A stretch of 64,000 nt of DNA from Massilia agrisoli (GTDB lineage: Bacteria > Pseudomonadota > Gammaproteobacteria > Burkholderiales > Burkholderiaceae_D), in the NCBI RefSeq assembly GCF_020831365.1, contig NZ_JAJHPV010000013.1, forward strand, positions 806,001 through 870,000. The letters are read 5' to 3'. The notes beneath the pieces were generated by a model. That model was not told the DNA's origin and ran no database searches. It saw only the letters and a program-made list of their open reading frames with translations. Positions 30,394 to 39,058 of this stretch are shown here, one piece after another; position 1 is the stretch's first letter, and each line of letters starts with the position of its first letter. A program made the translations under genes and the position numbers.

Positions 30394-30933
30394 TTATATC
30401 TGCCCGCAAAACTCCATCAACATCCGCTCACCCTCGGGCCACTCGCCGTATCCGCTGGCGCCGTTGATATGTCCCGCTTCACCGATCTCGACAAACTTGC
30501 TGCCCCACGCAGCGGCAAATGCGCGCGCGCGTTCCAGCGTCACGTATTGATCGTTTGAGCTGGCGACCACGATGCTCGGGAACGGCAGCTTCTCCATCGG
30601 CATCGGCTGGAACCCCTGCGCTTCTGCCGGGTAGCTCGGCGCGTCGACATCGCTCGGCGCGACCAAAAAAGCCCCGGCGATGTTCAAGGGTGAGCCCGAA
30701 GCCGCCCATTTGGCGACCGTCACGCATCCCAGGCTGTGCGCCACTAATATCGGCGCCCCCTCGCAGCCGGCGATGGCAGCGTCCACCTCGGCCACCCATT
30801 CGTCGCATTCGGGGTTGTTCCAGTCGCGGTGCGGCGCGCGCTTCCACTCGGGATGCTTGCGCTCCCAGTGGGTTTGCCAGTGGTCGGGCCCGGAGTTCCA
30901 GAGCCCGGCAAGGATGAGCACATCGCATTCCAT
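30394..30933 (-). CDS. RBBP9/YdeN family alpha/beta serine hydrolase
   Basis: 179 residues. LAGLWNSGPDHWQTHWE opens the family fold. The nucleophile serine is in VAHSLGCVT, the acid Asp in SSNDQYVT and the catalytic His in GEAGHINGASGYGEW, so the triad is complete. GGAGG precedes the ATG at a good distance. Substrate is unknown; relatives hydrolyse small esters. Confidence 0.88.
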   Translation of the reverse strand: MECDVLILAGLWNSGPDHWQTHWERKHPEWKRAPHRDWNNPECDEWVAEVDAAIAGCEGAPILVAHSLGCVTVAKWAASGSPLNIAGAFLVAPSDVDAPSYPAEAQGFQPMPMEKLPFPSIVVASSNDQYVTLERARAFAAAWGSKFVEIGEAGHINGASGYGEWPEGERMLMEFCGQI

Positions 30934-31059
30934 GCAACCTCCGCAGTTTCGGTGTCGTCAAGGCCATTGTACGTGGCAATCCCGAAACGCAGCGTAGCGT
31001 TGCGGCGTTCGCGGTATGTCTGAGACCGCGCAGGGTGCCCCGGATGAGCTTGCCTATTC

Positions 31060-31929
31060 TTGAACTGCGATGTTGTCAGAATTTCTATAAAACAATGTTG
31101 CGTTGACCAATCGATCGTCGGCATTGGCGATTTCGGCGGACCAGACAGCATCGCATGGGGAATCAACGATTCCGGCGTGGTGGTCGGGGAGGCGGACAAC
31201 GCGGCCAGCGTGCGCCGCGCGTTCGCCTACAGTGGCGGCATGATGAATGACCTCGGTACGCTCGGCGGCCCGGCAGCTGGCGCGAGGGCGATCAACAACG
31301 ACGGCGACATCACCGGCTATGCGGGAATTGCCGATGGCAGTCCGCGTGCTTTCCGCTTATCCGGCGGCGTGATGCAAAACCTCGGCACCTTGCCCTCGAC
31401 AATAGAGCTGTATAGTTTTGGCCACGCGATCAATGCGCATGAAGCGGTTGCCGGAACCTCGAGCGTAGGCGAATTCGGCCAGCCCGAGCCGCCCATACAC
31501 GGATTCGTCACCAAGGGGAACGCCCTGGTCGACATCGGCACCTTCGGCGGCCACGTCAGCGAGGCTTTCGGCATCAATGACCACGGCAAGGTCGTGGGCA
31601 CTGCCGAAACCGGCACCGGTTTCCATGACCGGAACGCGTTCATCTGGTTCAAGGGCGTCATGCTGGATATTGGACACCTCGGCGGTGGCTACGCGGTGGC
31701 CTACGACATCAATAACCGCAACCAGGTGGTTGGTTTTGCGTCGGGCGCCGGATCCAACCAGGGTTTTCTCTGGCAGATGGGCAAAATGGTCGCCATCGAA
31801 ACCCTGATCGAGCCGGCCGAGGCCTGGACCATCACCGATGCGCGCGCCATCAATGAAAAGCAGCAGATCGCGGGCACCGGTTGCAGGGCGGGCGCGTGCC
31901 AGGCAGTGCGCCTGGACCCGGTGCCCTGA
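31060..31929 (+). CDS. HAF-repeat protein, N-terminus probably degraded
   Basis: 289 residues made of about six HAF/INxxG repeats (GINDSGVVVGEA, AINNDGDITGYA, GINDHGKVVGTA, DINNRNQVVGFA, AINEKQQIAGTG). Such proteins are normally exported, but here no signal peptide or good start exists: the frame opens after a stop at 31045 and only a TTG at 31060 without ribosome site is available. The first repeat follows at once. It may be a 5'-truncated remnant. Its stop is 6 bases from the end of convergent kynA. Confidence 0.6.
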   Translation: MNCDVVRISIKQCCVDQSIVGIGDFGGPDSIAWGINDSGVVVGEADNAASVRRAFAYSGGMMNDLGTLGGPAAGARAINNDGDITGYAGIADGSPRAFRLSGGVMQNLGTLPSTIELYSFGHAINAHEAVAGTSSVGEFGQPEPPIHGFVTKGNALVDIGTFGGHVSEAFGINDHGKVVGTAETGTGFHDRNAFIWFKGVMLDIGHLGGGYAVAYDINNRNQVVGFASGAGSNQGFLWQMGKMVAIETLIEPAEAWTITDARAINEKQQIAGTGCRAGACQAVRLDPVP

Positions 31930-31935
31930 GTGGGG

Positions 31936-32781
31936 TTACAGGGCCGTGCGCAGCGCAAACAGCTCGGGGAACAGCACCACGTCGAGCATCTTGCGCAGGT
32001 AGCTGACGCCGGCGGTGCCGCCGGTGCCGGTCTTGAAGCCGATGATGCGCTCGACCGTCGTGACGTGGCGGAAGCGCCAGAAGCGGAAGGCCGTCTCGAG
32101 GTCGACCAGCTTCTCGGCCAGCTCGTACAAGGCCCAGTACTTGTCCGGGTCCTGGTACACGCCCAGCCAGGCCGCCTTGACCGATTCATCGGCTTCGGTG
32201 GGCGTGGTCCAGTCGCGCTCGAGCCGTCCAGGGGCGATGGCAAAGCCGCTGCGCGCCAGCAACATGATCGATTCGTCGTAGACGGAAGGGGCGTGCAGCT
32301 CGCGTTCCAGCACCTCGTAGGCCTGGGTGGCCTTGGTGTGCACCGCCAGCAGCGACGGGTTCTTGTTCCCGAGGATGAACTCAAGCTCGCGGTACTGGTG
32401 CGACTGGAAGCCGGACGAGGCACCCAGGTAAGGGCGGATCGCCGTGTATTCGGGCGGGGTGAGGGTGGCCAGCACGTCCCACGCGTGCACCAGCTGGTCC
32501 ATGATGCGGGCCACGCGCGCCAGCATCTTGAAGGCCGGCGGCAGCTCGTTGGCGCGCAGGCTGGTGCGTACCGCCTGCATTTCGTGCAGCATCAGCTTGA
32601 GCCACAGCTCACTGGTCTGGTGCTGGACGATGAACAGCATTTCATTGTGGTTGGGCGAGCGCGGATGCTGGGCCGACAGGAGCTGGTCAAGCCCGAGGTA
32701 GTCGCCGTAGCTCATCGCTTCGGTGAAATCCATCTTGGCACCGTGCCACGATACCGGGCACTTTTTCTCTTCATTGGACAT
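31936..32781 (-). CDS. kynA: Tryptophan 2,3-dioxygenase
   Basis: 281 residues, all helical. [32 protein letters not shown] and [14 protein letters not shown] (with haem and substrate residues) identify bacterial TDO. It opens the indole ring of tryptophan to N-formylkynurenine. It follows kynU by 23 bp. The formamidase gene kynB, usual third member, is not in this window. Confidence 0.96.
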   Translation of the reverse strand: MSNEEKKCPVSWHGAKMDFTEAMSYGDYLGLDQLLSAQHPRSPNHNEMLFIVQHQTSELWLKLMLHEMQAVRTSLRANELPPAFKMLARVARIMDQLVHAWDVLATLTPPEYTAIRPYLGASSGFQSHQYRELEFILGNKNPSLLAVHTKATQAYEVLERELHAPSVYDESIMLLARSGFAIAPGRLERDWTTPTEADESVKAAWLGVYQDPDKYWALYELAEKLVDLETAFRFWRFRHVTTVERIIGFKTGTGGTAGVSYLRKMLDVVLFPELFALRTAL

Positions 32782-32804
32782 GGCAGGTTCTTTTCGTTTG
32801 CAGG

Positions 32805-34052
32805 TCAGGTGACGGCGCCACGGCTGGCATGGATATCGTACGCCTCGCAGTCAAGCACGTCGCGCAGGATCTCGACCGCATCCCAGACGTCGGCGAAGCT
32901 GGTGTACAGCGGCGTGAAGCCAAAGCGCATGATGGCAGGTTCGCGGTAGTCGCCGATGACGCCGCGCCCGATCAGCGCGGCCATCACCGCATAGCCGTGC
33001 GGATGGGTGAAGCTGACCTGGCTGCCGCGCCGCGCATGCTCGCGCGGGGTGACGAGGCCGAGCGGGTGGGCGCCGCAGCGTTGTTCGACCAGCGCGATGA
33101 ACAGGTCGGTCAGGGCCAGCGACTTGGCGCGGATCGCGTTCATGCCGGCCTGCTCGAACACCTCCAGCCCGCATTCGACCATTGCCAGCGACACCACCGG
33201 CTGGGTGCCGCACAGCGCGCGCCCGATGCCGTCGCAGGGCGCGAAGTCGGGCGCCATCGCAAACGGCGCGGCATGGCCCCACCAGCCCGACAAAGGCTGG
33301 GTGAAGCTGGCCTGGTGGCGCGCCGGCACCCAGATGAAGGCAGGGGAGCCGGGGCCGCCGTTGAGGTACTTATAGGTGCAGCCCACGGCGAAGTCGGCGT
33401 TGGCGCCGTTCAGGTCGACCGGCACCGCGCCGGCCGAGTGGGCCAGGTCCCATACGGTTACCGCCCCCTGGGCATGGGCGTGCGCCGTGATGGCGGCCAT
33501 GTCGTGCTGGTAGCCGGTACGGTAGTTAACATGGGTGAGCATCAGCACCGCGCAGTCGGCGTCGACCGCCGCCGGGAGCTCGTCGACGGAATCGACCAGG
33601 CGCACGCTGTAGCCGCGCTCGAGCCAGCTGGCCAGGCCCTGGGCCATATAGATATCGGTCGGGAAGTTGCTGCGCTCTGTCACGATGACCTTGCGGGCAG
33701 CGTTCGGGCCCTGGGCCTGCAGGTGCACGGCCGCCGCCAGCGCCTTGAACAGGTTGAGCGAGGTGGTATCGGTGACCACGACTTCGCCGGCCTTGCCGCC
33801 AATGAGGGGGGCGAGACGGTCGCCGAGGCGGCGCGGCATGTCGAACCAGCCGGCGCTGTTCCAGCTGCGGATCAGGTCGTGGCCCCATTCGCGGGCGATC
33901 ACTTCCTGCGCGCGGGCCAGCGCCGCCTTCGGCCGGGCGCCCAGCGAATTGCCGTCTAAATAGATCACGCCGTCTGGCAGGTCGAACTGCTCGCGCAGCG
34001 GGGCGAGGGCGTCTTGGGCGTCGCGGGCGACGCAGTCTTGCTTGGTGATCAT
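32805..34052 (-). CDS. kynU: Kynureninase
   Basis: 415 residues of fold-type I PLP enzyme. [13 protein letters not shown] starts the fold, [34 protein letters not shown] contains the PLP lysine. It cleaves kynurenine to anthranilate and alanine. It heads the kynU-kynA pair. The upstream region on its side carries TTGACA (complement of 34164-34169) as a possible -35 box without a clear -10. Confidence 0.95.
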   Translation of the reverse strand: MITKQDCVARDAQDALAPLREQFDLPDGVIYLDGNSLGARPKAALARAQEVIAREWGHDLIRSWNSAGWFDMPRRLGDRLAPLIGGKAGEVVVTDTTSLNLFKALAAAVHLQAQGPNAARKVIVTERSNFPTDIYMAQGLASWLERGYSVRLVDSVDELPAAVDADCAVLMLTHVNYRTGYQHDMAAITAHAHAQGAVTVWDLAHSAGAVPVDLNGANADFAVGCTYKYLNGGPGSPAFIWVPARHQASFTQPLSGWWGHAAPFAMAPDFAPCDGIGRALCGTQPVVSLAMVECGLEVFEQAGMNAIRAKSLALTDLFIALVEQRCGAHPLGLVTPREHARRGSQVSFTHPHGYAVMAALIGRGVIGDYREPAIMRFGFTPLYTSFADVWDAVEILRDVLDCEAYDIHASRGAVT

Positions 34053-34216
34053 GGATCGCCTTGTTCAAATGCAAAGTGGAGCGAGTGTATCAAGAAACGC
34101 CTCGTCATCGCCAGCAAAGTGATACCCATTCCAGTACGATTCATGCGGGTTCCGTATCGCAATTGTCAAATTCCCAGAACAAATGTAAGAAAATGAAATA
34201 AATGTCGGCTTGACCC

Positions 34217-34243
34217 TCAAGTTTGGCCAAACTCAGCCGTAAC
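34217..34243 (+). promoter_or_regulatory. Sigma-28 (FliA)-like promoter 1
   Basis: TCAAGTTT, 11-base spacer, GCCGTAAC. The -35 half matches the TAAAGTTT consensus in 7 of 8 positions and the spacing is canonical; the -10 half keeps GCCG of GCCGATAA. Confidence 0.5.
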
Positions 34244-34308
34244 AGGTTCAGACGACCGGGACTCCGCAGGTTTTTTGAAGAAATTTCAAAAATATTTGCT
34301 CAAGACCC

Positions 34309-34335
34309 TAAAGTTCCCAGAATTGCTGACGTTAA
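34309..34335 (+). promoter_or_regulatory. Sigma-28 (FliA)-like promoter 2
   Basis: TAAAGTTC, 11-base spacer, GACGTTAA. Seven of eight and six of eight positions match TAAAGTTT and GCCGATAA. Confidence 0.5.
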
Positions 34336-34397
34336 TGACTCAGACACGGGGCGCCAGAAGTTTTTTAAGAAATATCAAAAAAAGTTCAGGTTGACCC

Positions 34398-34424
34398 TAA
34401 AGTTCTAAAAAAGTTTGACGTAAA
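34398..34424 (+). promoter_or_regulatory. Sigma-28 (FliA)-like promoter 3
   Basis: TAAAGTTC, 11-base spacer, GACGTAAA. The -10 half is the weakest of the three (five of eight). Confidence 0.4.
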
Positions 34425-34699
34425 CGGTACAAGACGACGAAAAGTCCGCGCCGCAAAGTGCAGCTTCCAGGCCGTCAAGCAACCCATCTTTCCGCCCCTG
34501 TTTCATAGGGGCGCGACCACGATTCGAGGGCGTCTGTCAGACGAACACCTACGGATCGACTTCGTCATTCCCTCACCCAAAATACAGGCTCCCACCTATT
34601 CACGATTTGTTGCCGTGAGTCCAGAATCTATCTCATCGGCAATACAAACACGGCGGTTCGCACAGCGGACCACGGAAAATCGGATTCAAGGAGATGGAA

Positions 34700-35017
34700 A
34701 TGACGGCGAACGACATGATGGCGGAAATTCGTGATGCAAACCTGAGCTACCTGATGCTCGCGCAGCAGATGATCCGTGCGGACAAGGTCACCGCCATCTT
34801 CCGTCTCGGCATCTCCGCTGAAATCGCCGACCTGATCGAAGCGATGAGCAACGCCCAGATCCTCAAGCTCGCTGGCGGCAACATGATGCTGGCCCGCTTC
34901 CGCTTCGACGACGGCGCCATCCTGTCGATGCTGACTAACTACAATAAGGACCGTTCGCTGGCCCAGTCGCACGCCGCCATCCTGATGGCCGGCCAGCCAG
35001 TCGAAGAAATCGCCTAA
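34700..35017 (+). CDS. flhD: Flagellar master regulator subunit FlhD
   Basis: 105 residues. IRDANLSYLMLAQQMIRADK and TAIFRLGIS match FlhD throughout. With FlhC it forms the FlhD4C2 complex that activates class II flagellar promoters with sigma-70. Start choice: AAGGAG ends at 34693, so the ATG at 34694 has no spacing, while the ATG at 34700 has 6 bases. It is first gene of the motility block. Confidence 0.95.
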   Translation: MTANDMMAEIRDANLSYLMLAQQMIRADKVTAIFRLGISAEIADLIEAMSNAQILKLAGGNMMLARFRFDDGAILSMLTNYNKDRSLAQSHAAILMAGQPVEEIA

Positions 35018-35053
35018 GTTATTGTCGTCGCCAGTAAATCAGGGAGTAGAGTA

Positions 35054-35602
35054 ATGACCAAGAAAAGCGTTGTGTCCGAAGCCCAGGAAATCCAGCTTGC
35101 GATCGAACTGATCCAGCTCGGCGCCCGCCTCCAGTTGCTCGAAACCGAAGTCTCGCTGTCCCGTGAGCGCCTGCTCAAGCTGTATAAAGAACTCAAGGGT
35201 GTATCGCCGCCGAAGGGTATGCTGCCATTTTCGGCAGACTGGTTCCTGACCTGGCAGCCGAACATCCATTCCTCGCTGTTCATCAACATCCACAAATTCC
35301 TGGTTGAACACGCCGGCGCCACCGGCATCCAGGCGGTGATGAAGGCCTACAAGCTGTACCTCGAACAAATGCCGCCGGAAGCCGGCGCCGAGCCAGTCCT
35401 GTCGCTGACCCGCGCCTGGACCCTGGTGCGTTTCTTCCAGAGCAAGATGCTGGCCGTCGCCCCTTGCGACAAATGCCAGGGCAAGTTTGTCGTCAACTGC
35501 CTCGACCTGAACCAGGGTTACTTGTGCGGCCTGTGCCATATGCCTTCGCGCGCCGGCAAGACCAAGAAGTCCCGCGAAGCCGAGGCGCTGCTGGCCGCGT
35601 GA
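35054..35602 (+). CDS. flhC: Flagellar master regulator subunit FlhC
   Basis: 182 residues. EIQLAIELIQLGARLQLLE and the zinc site CDKC...CGLC are the FlhC signature. It gives the FlhDC complex its DNA contacts and zinc-stabilised core. It lies 36 bp after flhD with an AGGGAG ribosome site. Confidence 0.95.
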   Translation: MTKKSVVSEAQEIQLAIELIQLGARLQLLETEVSLSRERLLKLYKELKGVSPPKGMLPFSADWFLTWQPNIHSSLFINIHKFLVEHAGATGIQAVMKAYKLYLEQMPPEAGAEPVLSLTRAWTLVRFFQSKMLAVAPCDKCQGKFVVNCLDLNQGYLCGLCHMPSRAGKTKKSREAEALLAA

Positions 35603-35639
35603 TCTCCCTTATTTCCGCATTCCAGCCGAAGGGCAGGGC

Positions 35640-36410
35640 ATGAGCCTTGCCCTTTTGCGCATCTGGCGCACTCCCGCGCTGCAGGCGCTCTTGATCCAGG
35701 CCGGCGCCTTCGCGCCCGCGCTGGCGGTAATCTGGCTGCTGGCGCGCGCCGGCGTCCCGGTGTCCTACCTGGGCGCCGCCTTCGTCCATGGCCTGCTGGC
35801 CGCCGCCCTGACGTGGTGGCGCGGGCTGGCGCGCTGGTGGTGCGCAATCCAGTTCGCCTTCCCGCTGGCGCTGTACGGCGCCTTGATGCTGGAGCTGCCG
35901 CCGCTGCTGTTCCTCGCGGCTTTTGTCTTTTTGCTCACTTTGTATTGGTCCACCTTCCGCACCCAGGTGCCGTATTACCCGTCGGGCAAGCGCGCCTGGG
36001 ACGAGGTCGCCGCCTTGCTGCCCAAGGGCCGCGCGGTGTCGATGATCGACATCGGCAGCGGCCTGGGTGGCCTGGTGCTGGACATGGCGCGGCGCCGTCC
36101 GGAGTCGCGCTTCACGGGCATCGAGCTGGCCCCGCTGCCATGGCTGGCCAGCCGCATCCGCGCCGCCGCGCTCGGCAGCAGCGCCCATTTCATCCGCGGC
36201 GACTACGAACAGCTCGACTTCGGCGATTACGACCTGGTGTTCGCCTACCTGTCCCCGGCGGCAATGGGCGCGCTGTGGCGCAAGGCCAGCGCGGAGATGC
36301 GGCCGGGCGCGATGCTGGTCAGTTATGAATTTTTGATAACTGAAAAAGCGCCGGACCTTACCATTACGCCAATTGGCCGTGGGCCAAATGTTTTCGTATG
36401 GCACTTTTAA
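35640..36410 (+). CDS. Membrane-anchored class I SAM-dependent methyltransferase
   Basis: 256 residues. Four hydrophobic segments (about 14-36, 41-60, 66-86, 88-106) precede a Rossmann methyltransferase domain with motif I DIGSGLGG (137-144), an acidic GIELAP end of strand 2, and DYDLVFAYLSP near motif IV. The domain should face the cytoplasm. Substrate is unknown. It sits between flhC and motA on the same strand, 37 bp after flhC, so it is expected to be co-transcribed with the master regulator. It is not related in sequence to the flagellin methylase FliB. Confidence 0.8.
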   Translation: MSLALLRIWRTPALQALLIQAGAFAPALAVIWLLARAGVPVSYLGAAFVHGLLAAALTWWRGLARWWCAIQFAFPLALYGALMLELPPLLFLAAFVFLLTLYWSTFRTQVPYYPSGKRAWDEVAALLPKGRAVSMIDIGSGLGGLVLDMARRRPESRFTGIELAPLPWLASRIRAAALGSSAHFIRGDYEQLDFGDYDLVFAYLSPAAMGALWRKASAEMRPGAMLVSYEFLITEKAPDLTITPIGRGPNVFVWHF

Positions 36411-36449
36411 GAGACAAACCGGGCCTTTTTACTTGCCCGGTGGTCATTC

Positions 36450-36476
36450 TCAAGTTATTGTGATTCCGTACGTAAA
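36450..36476 (+). promoter_or_regulatory. Weak sigma-28-like element upstream of motA
   Basis: TCAAGTTA, 11-base spacer, TACGTAAA. Only the -35 half is a fair match. It lies about 90 bp before motA in a 156-bp gap that also holds an ACCGGGC/GCCCGGT hairpin near 36,419-36,442. Confidence 0.25.
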
Positions 36477-36566
36477 TAATTGAGTTGAATGCTGACCGCG
36501 TCACGCTGACCCGCTTCACGCCCCATCGCATCTTCCAGAACAAAAAATCCACCTCGGGAGTACCTG

Positions 36567-37427
36567 TTGTTAGTCATTATCGGATACGTCATCGTCCTCG
36601 GATCGGTGTTTGGCGGCTTCGCCCTGGCGGGAGGCCATCTTGCCTCGCTGTTCCAGCCGATCGAGCTGTTGATGATCGGCGGCGCCGCCGTTGGCGCTTT
36701 CTTTGTTGGCAACAATGGCAAGGCGATCAAGGCGACGATGAAGGCGCTGCCGACCGTGTTCAAGGGGTCGCGCCACACCAAGGCCCTGTACATGGAGCTG
36801 ATGTCCCTGCTGTTCGACGTGCTGTCGAAAGTGCGCAAGGAAGGCCTGATGTCGATCGAAAGCGACATCGACAGCCCGGAAGAGAGCCCGCTGTTCTCGA
36901 AATACCCGGGCGTGCTGGCCGACCACCATATCGTCGAATTCATGACCGACTACCTGCGCCTGATGGTGTCGGGGAACATGGACGCCTTCCAGATCGAAAA
37001 CCTGATGGACAACGAGATCGAGACCCACCACCATGAAGGCGCGGTGCCGCACCACGTGATCGCCAAGATCGGCGACGGCCTGCCGGCCTTCGGTATCGTC
37101 GCGGCGGTGATGGGCGTGGTCCACACGATGGAATCGGTGGGCATCCCTCCGGCCGAACTGGGCATCCTGATCGCCAAGGCGCTGGTCGGTACCTTCCTCG
37201 GCATTTTGCTGGCGTACGGCTTTGTCACCCCGCTCGCTGGCCTGCTTGAGCAGAAGCTGGAAGAAGACGCCAAGATGTTCCAGTGCGTCAAGGTGACGCT
37301 GTTGGCAAGCCTGAACGGCTACGCGCCGGCGCTGGCGGTCGAATTCGGCCGCAAGGTGTTGTACTCGACCGAACGTCCGACCTTTGCCGAGCTGGAAGAC
37401 CACATCAAGAAGTCGAAGACGAAGTAA
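36567..37427 (+). CDS. motA: Flagellar stator protein MotA
   Basis: 286 residues with four membrane segments and the conserved cytoplasmic loop (KYPGVLADHHIVEFMTDYLRL), plus GLPAFGIVAAVMGVVHTM in TM3. It forms the proton channel with MotB. It uses a TTG start: CGGGAG lies 6 bases before it and MLVIIGYVIV is the usual N-terminus. Confidence 0.95.
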   Translation: MLVIIGYVIVLGSVFGGFALAGGHLASLFQPIELLMIGGAAVGAFFVGNNGKAIKATMKALPTVFKGSRHTKALYMELMSLLFDVLSKVRKEGLMSIESDIDSPEESPLFSKYPGVLADHHIVEFMTDYLRLMVSGNMDAFQIENLMDNEIETHHHEGAVPHHVIAKIGDGLPAFGIVAAVMGVVHTMESVGIPPAELGILIAKALVGTFLGILLAYGFVTPLAGLLEQKLEEDAKMFQCVKVTLLASLNGYAPALAVEFGRKVLYSTERPTFAELEDHIKKSKTK

Positions 37428-37483
37428 GCGTCGATTCGCGATACCGACCATGCCAAGTGTAACTAACACCACCCGGAGCCCTT

Positions 37484-38416
37484 ATGGCGGATGAAGGCCT
37501 GCGCCCGATTATCGTCAAGCGCATCAAGAAAACCGCGGGCGGCCACCATGGCGGCGCGTGGAAGATCGCCTACGCCGACTTCGTGACGGCGATGATGGCC
37601 TTCTTCCTGCTGATGTGGCTGCTGGGCTCGACCACCAAGGGCGACCTCAACGGCATCTCCGAATACTTCCAGACCCCGCTGAAGGTGGCGATGTCGGGCG
37701 GCTCCGGCAGCGGCGACAGCTCGTCGGTGATCCAGGGCGGCGGCACCGACATGACCCGCCGCACCGGCCAGGTCAAGAAGGGCGAGACCATCCCGGAAAA
37801 GAAGACCTACGACCTGAAAGCGGCCAAGGCCGTGCTCGAGCGCGAGGAAGCGGTACGCCTGCGCAAGCTCAAGGGCAAGATCGAGGCGACCATCGAAGCC
37901 AACCCGCTGCTCAAGAAATACAAGAATCAGCTGTTGCTCGACATCACCAGCGAAGGCCTGCGCATCCAGGTGGTCGACGAAAAGCACCGGCCGATGTTCG
38001 AGCTGGCCAAGGCCGAGCTGCAGCCGTACACCCGCGAGATTTTGCACGTGATCGCCATCGTGCTCAACGAAGTGCCCAACAAGGTCGGCCTGTCGGGCCA
38101 CACCGATTCGACGCCCTACATGAGCGACGCCGGCTACAGCAACTGGGAACTGTCGGCCGACCGCGCCAACGCCTCGCGGCGCGAGCTGGTGATGGGCGGC
38201 CTGTCGGATGACAAGATCCTGCGCGTGGTGGGACTGGCCTCGGCCGCCCACCTCGACAAGCTCGATCCGTTCAACCCGATCAACCGGCGCATCAGCATCA
38301 TCGTCATGAACAAGAAAACAGAAGAAGCCGTCATGCGCGACAGCGCCTCGATCGAAGTCGAGACTGAAGCGGGGGCGCTGGCCGCGGCAGCGCCGGCGCC
38401 CCGCGCAGCGCAATGA
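37484..38416 (+). CDS. motB: Flagellar stator protein MotB
   Basis: 310 residues. One membrane helix contains the proton-binding D32 in AYADFVTAMMAFFLLMWLL. The OmpA-like peptidoglycan-binding domain follows at about 150-280 (GLSGHTDSTPYM, LSADRANASRREL, NRRISIIVM). The C-terminus is Ala/Pro-rich. It anchors the stator to the cell wall. Confidence 0.96.
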   Translation: MADEGLRPIIVKRIKKTAGGHHGGAWKIAYADFVTAMMAFFLLMWLLGSTTKGDLNGISEYFQTPLKVAMSGGSGSGDSSSVIQGGGTDMTRRTGQVKKGETIPEKKTYDLKAAKAVLEREEAVRLRKLKGKIEATIEANPLLKKYKNQLLLDITSEGLRIQVVDEKHRPMFELAKAELQPYTREILHVIAIVLNEVPNKVGLSGHTDSTPYMSDAGYSNWELSADRANASRRELVMGGLSDDKILRVVGLASAAHLDKLDPFNPINRRISIIVMNKKTEEAVMRDSASIEVETEAGALAAAAPAPRAAQ

Positions 38417-38444
38417 CGGTCGGGATAGGGAACTGGAGAAGTCA

Positions 38445-38993
38445 ATGGCAAGAAAAAAAATCCTCGGATCGCATGTCAAGCGCCTGCTGTCGGGCGTGTC
38501 CGATCACGGCCGCCGCCACCTGACCGAGGTTGAAACCGACCTGCGCCAGACCGAGCTGCTGCTGGAGGAGGCGATCGAAAAGCTGACCACCAGCTTCATG
38601 GCGATCCACACCGCGGTGGGCGACCGCCAGGGCACCATCAACCGGCTGCTGGCGGGCGAGACCCCGAGCGCCGAGGACAGCGAACGGCTGGGCGGCATGT
38701 CGGGCGAGATCGGGCTGCATGTGAATGCCGCGATCACCAGCATGCAGTTCCAGGACATGACCAGCCAGCTGCTCGACCGCACGCTCAAGCGCGTGACCGG
38801 GCTGCGCGAATTCCTCGACACCGTCGGCGCCCATGGCGAACATATCCTGCCCGAGACCGGCAGCGAGGAAATCGTCGACCTGCTCGGCAAGGTCAGCATG
38901 GCGCTCGCGATCCAGTCGCTCGAGCTGCGCAGCGCCTTAAGGAAAGCAGTCAATCAGCAGCATCTGGAAAGCGGCGACATTGAGCTGTTCTAG
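38445..38993 (+). CDS. CheZ-like chemotaxis phosphatase (second CheZ-type protein)
   Basis: 182 residues, predicted all helical. The segment ITSMQFQDMTSQLLDRTLKR carries D104 and Q108 in the same DxxxQ spacing as the CheZ catalytic motif (QDFQDLTGQV in the true CheZ at 47096). The C-terminus ends in GDIELF, and CheZ proteins bind CheY through a short C-terminal helix. It lies between motB and cheY1, so CheY1-phosphate is a likely substrate. It is shorter than CheZ and otherwise diverged, so phosphatase activity is an inference. Confidence 0.65.
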   Translation: MARKKILGSHVKRLLSGVSDHGRRHLTEVETDLRQTELLLEEAIEKLTTSFMAIHTAVGDRQGTINRLLAGETPSAEDSERLGGMSGEIGLHVNAAITSMQFQDMTSQLLDRTLKRVTGLREFLDTVGAHGEHILPETGSEEIVDLLGKVSMALAIQSLELRSALRKAVNQQHLESGDIELF

Positions 38994-39058
38994 TCCCGTA
39001 CGTTTAACCACCGCAGGGCGCACAGCGCCTTGACTTTAAAAAAAGCAGGAGCACAAAG

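Larger units (their letters stand above)
34211..34460 (+). repeat. Three imperfect tandem repeats of about 90 bp upstream of flhDC
   Basis: Units start with TGACCCTCAAGTT (34211), AGACCCTAAAGTT (34303) and TGACCCTAAAGTT (34392), at 92- and 89-base intervals. In all three the same register follows: 12 bases, a GCCGTAAC/GACGTTAA/GACGTAAA box, 5 bases, then CAGAC or CAAGAC. Units 1 and 2 also share a run of TTTTTT followed by AAGAAAT and a TCAAAAA tract. Unit 3 fades out after about 65 bases. Confidence 0.75.
34053..34699. other. 647-bp AT-rich intergenic leader between kynU and flhD
   Basis: No gene is seen here. The region is visibly richer in A and T than its surroundings. It holds three tandem imperfect repeats of about 90 bp with sigma-28-like promoter cores (34211-34460), then about 230 bp of leader to flhD with no recognised element. 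The kynU promoter must lie at its left end. Confidence 0.7.
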
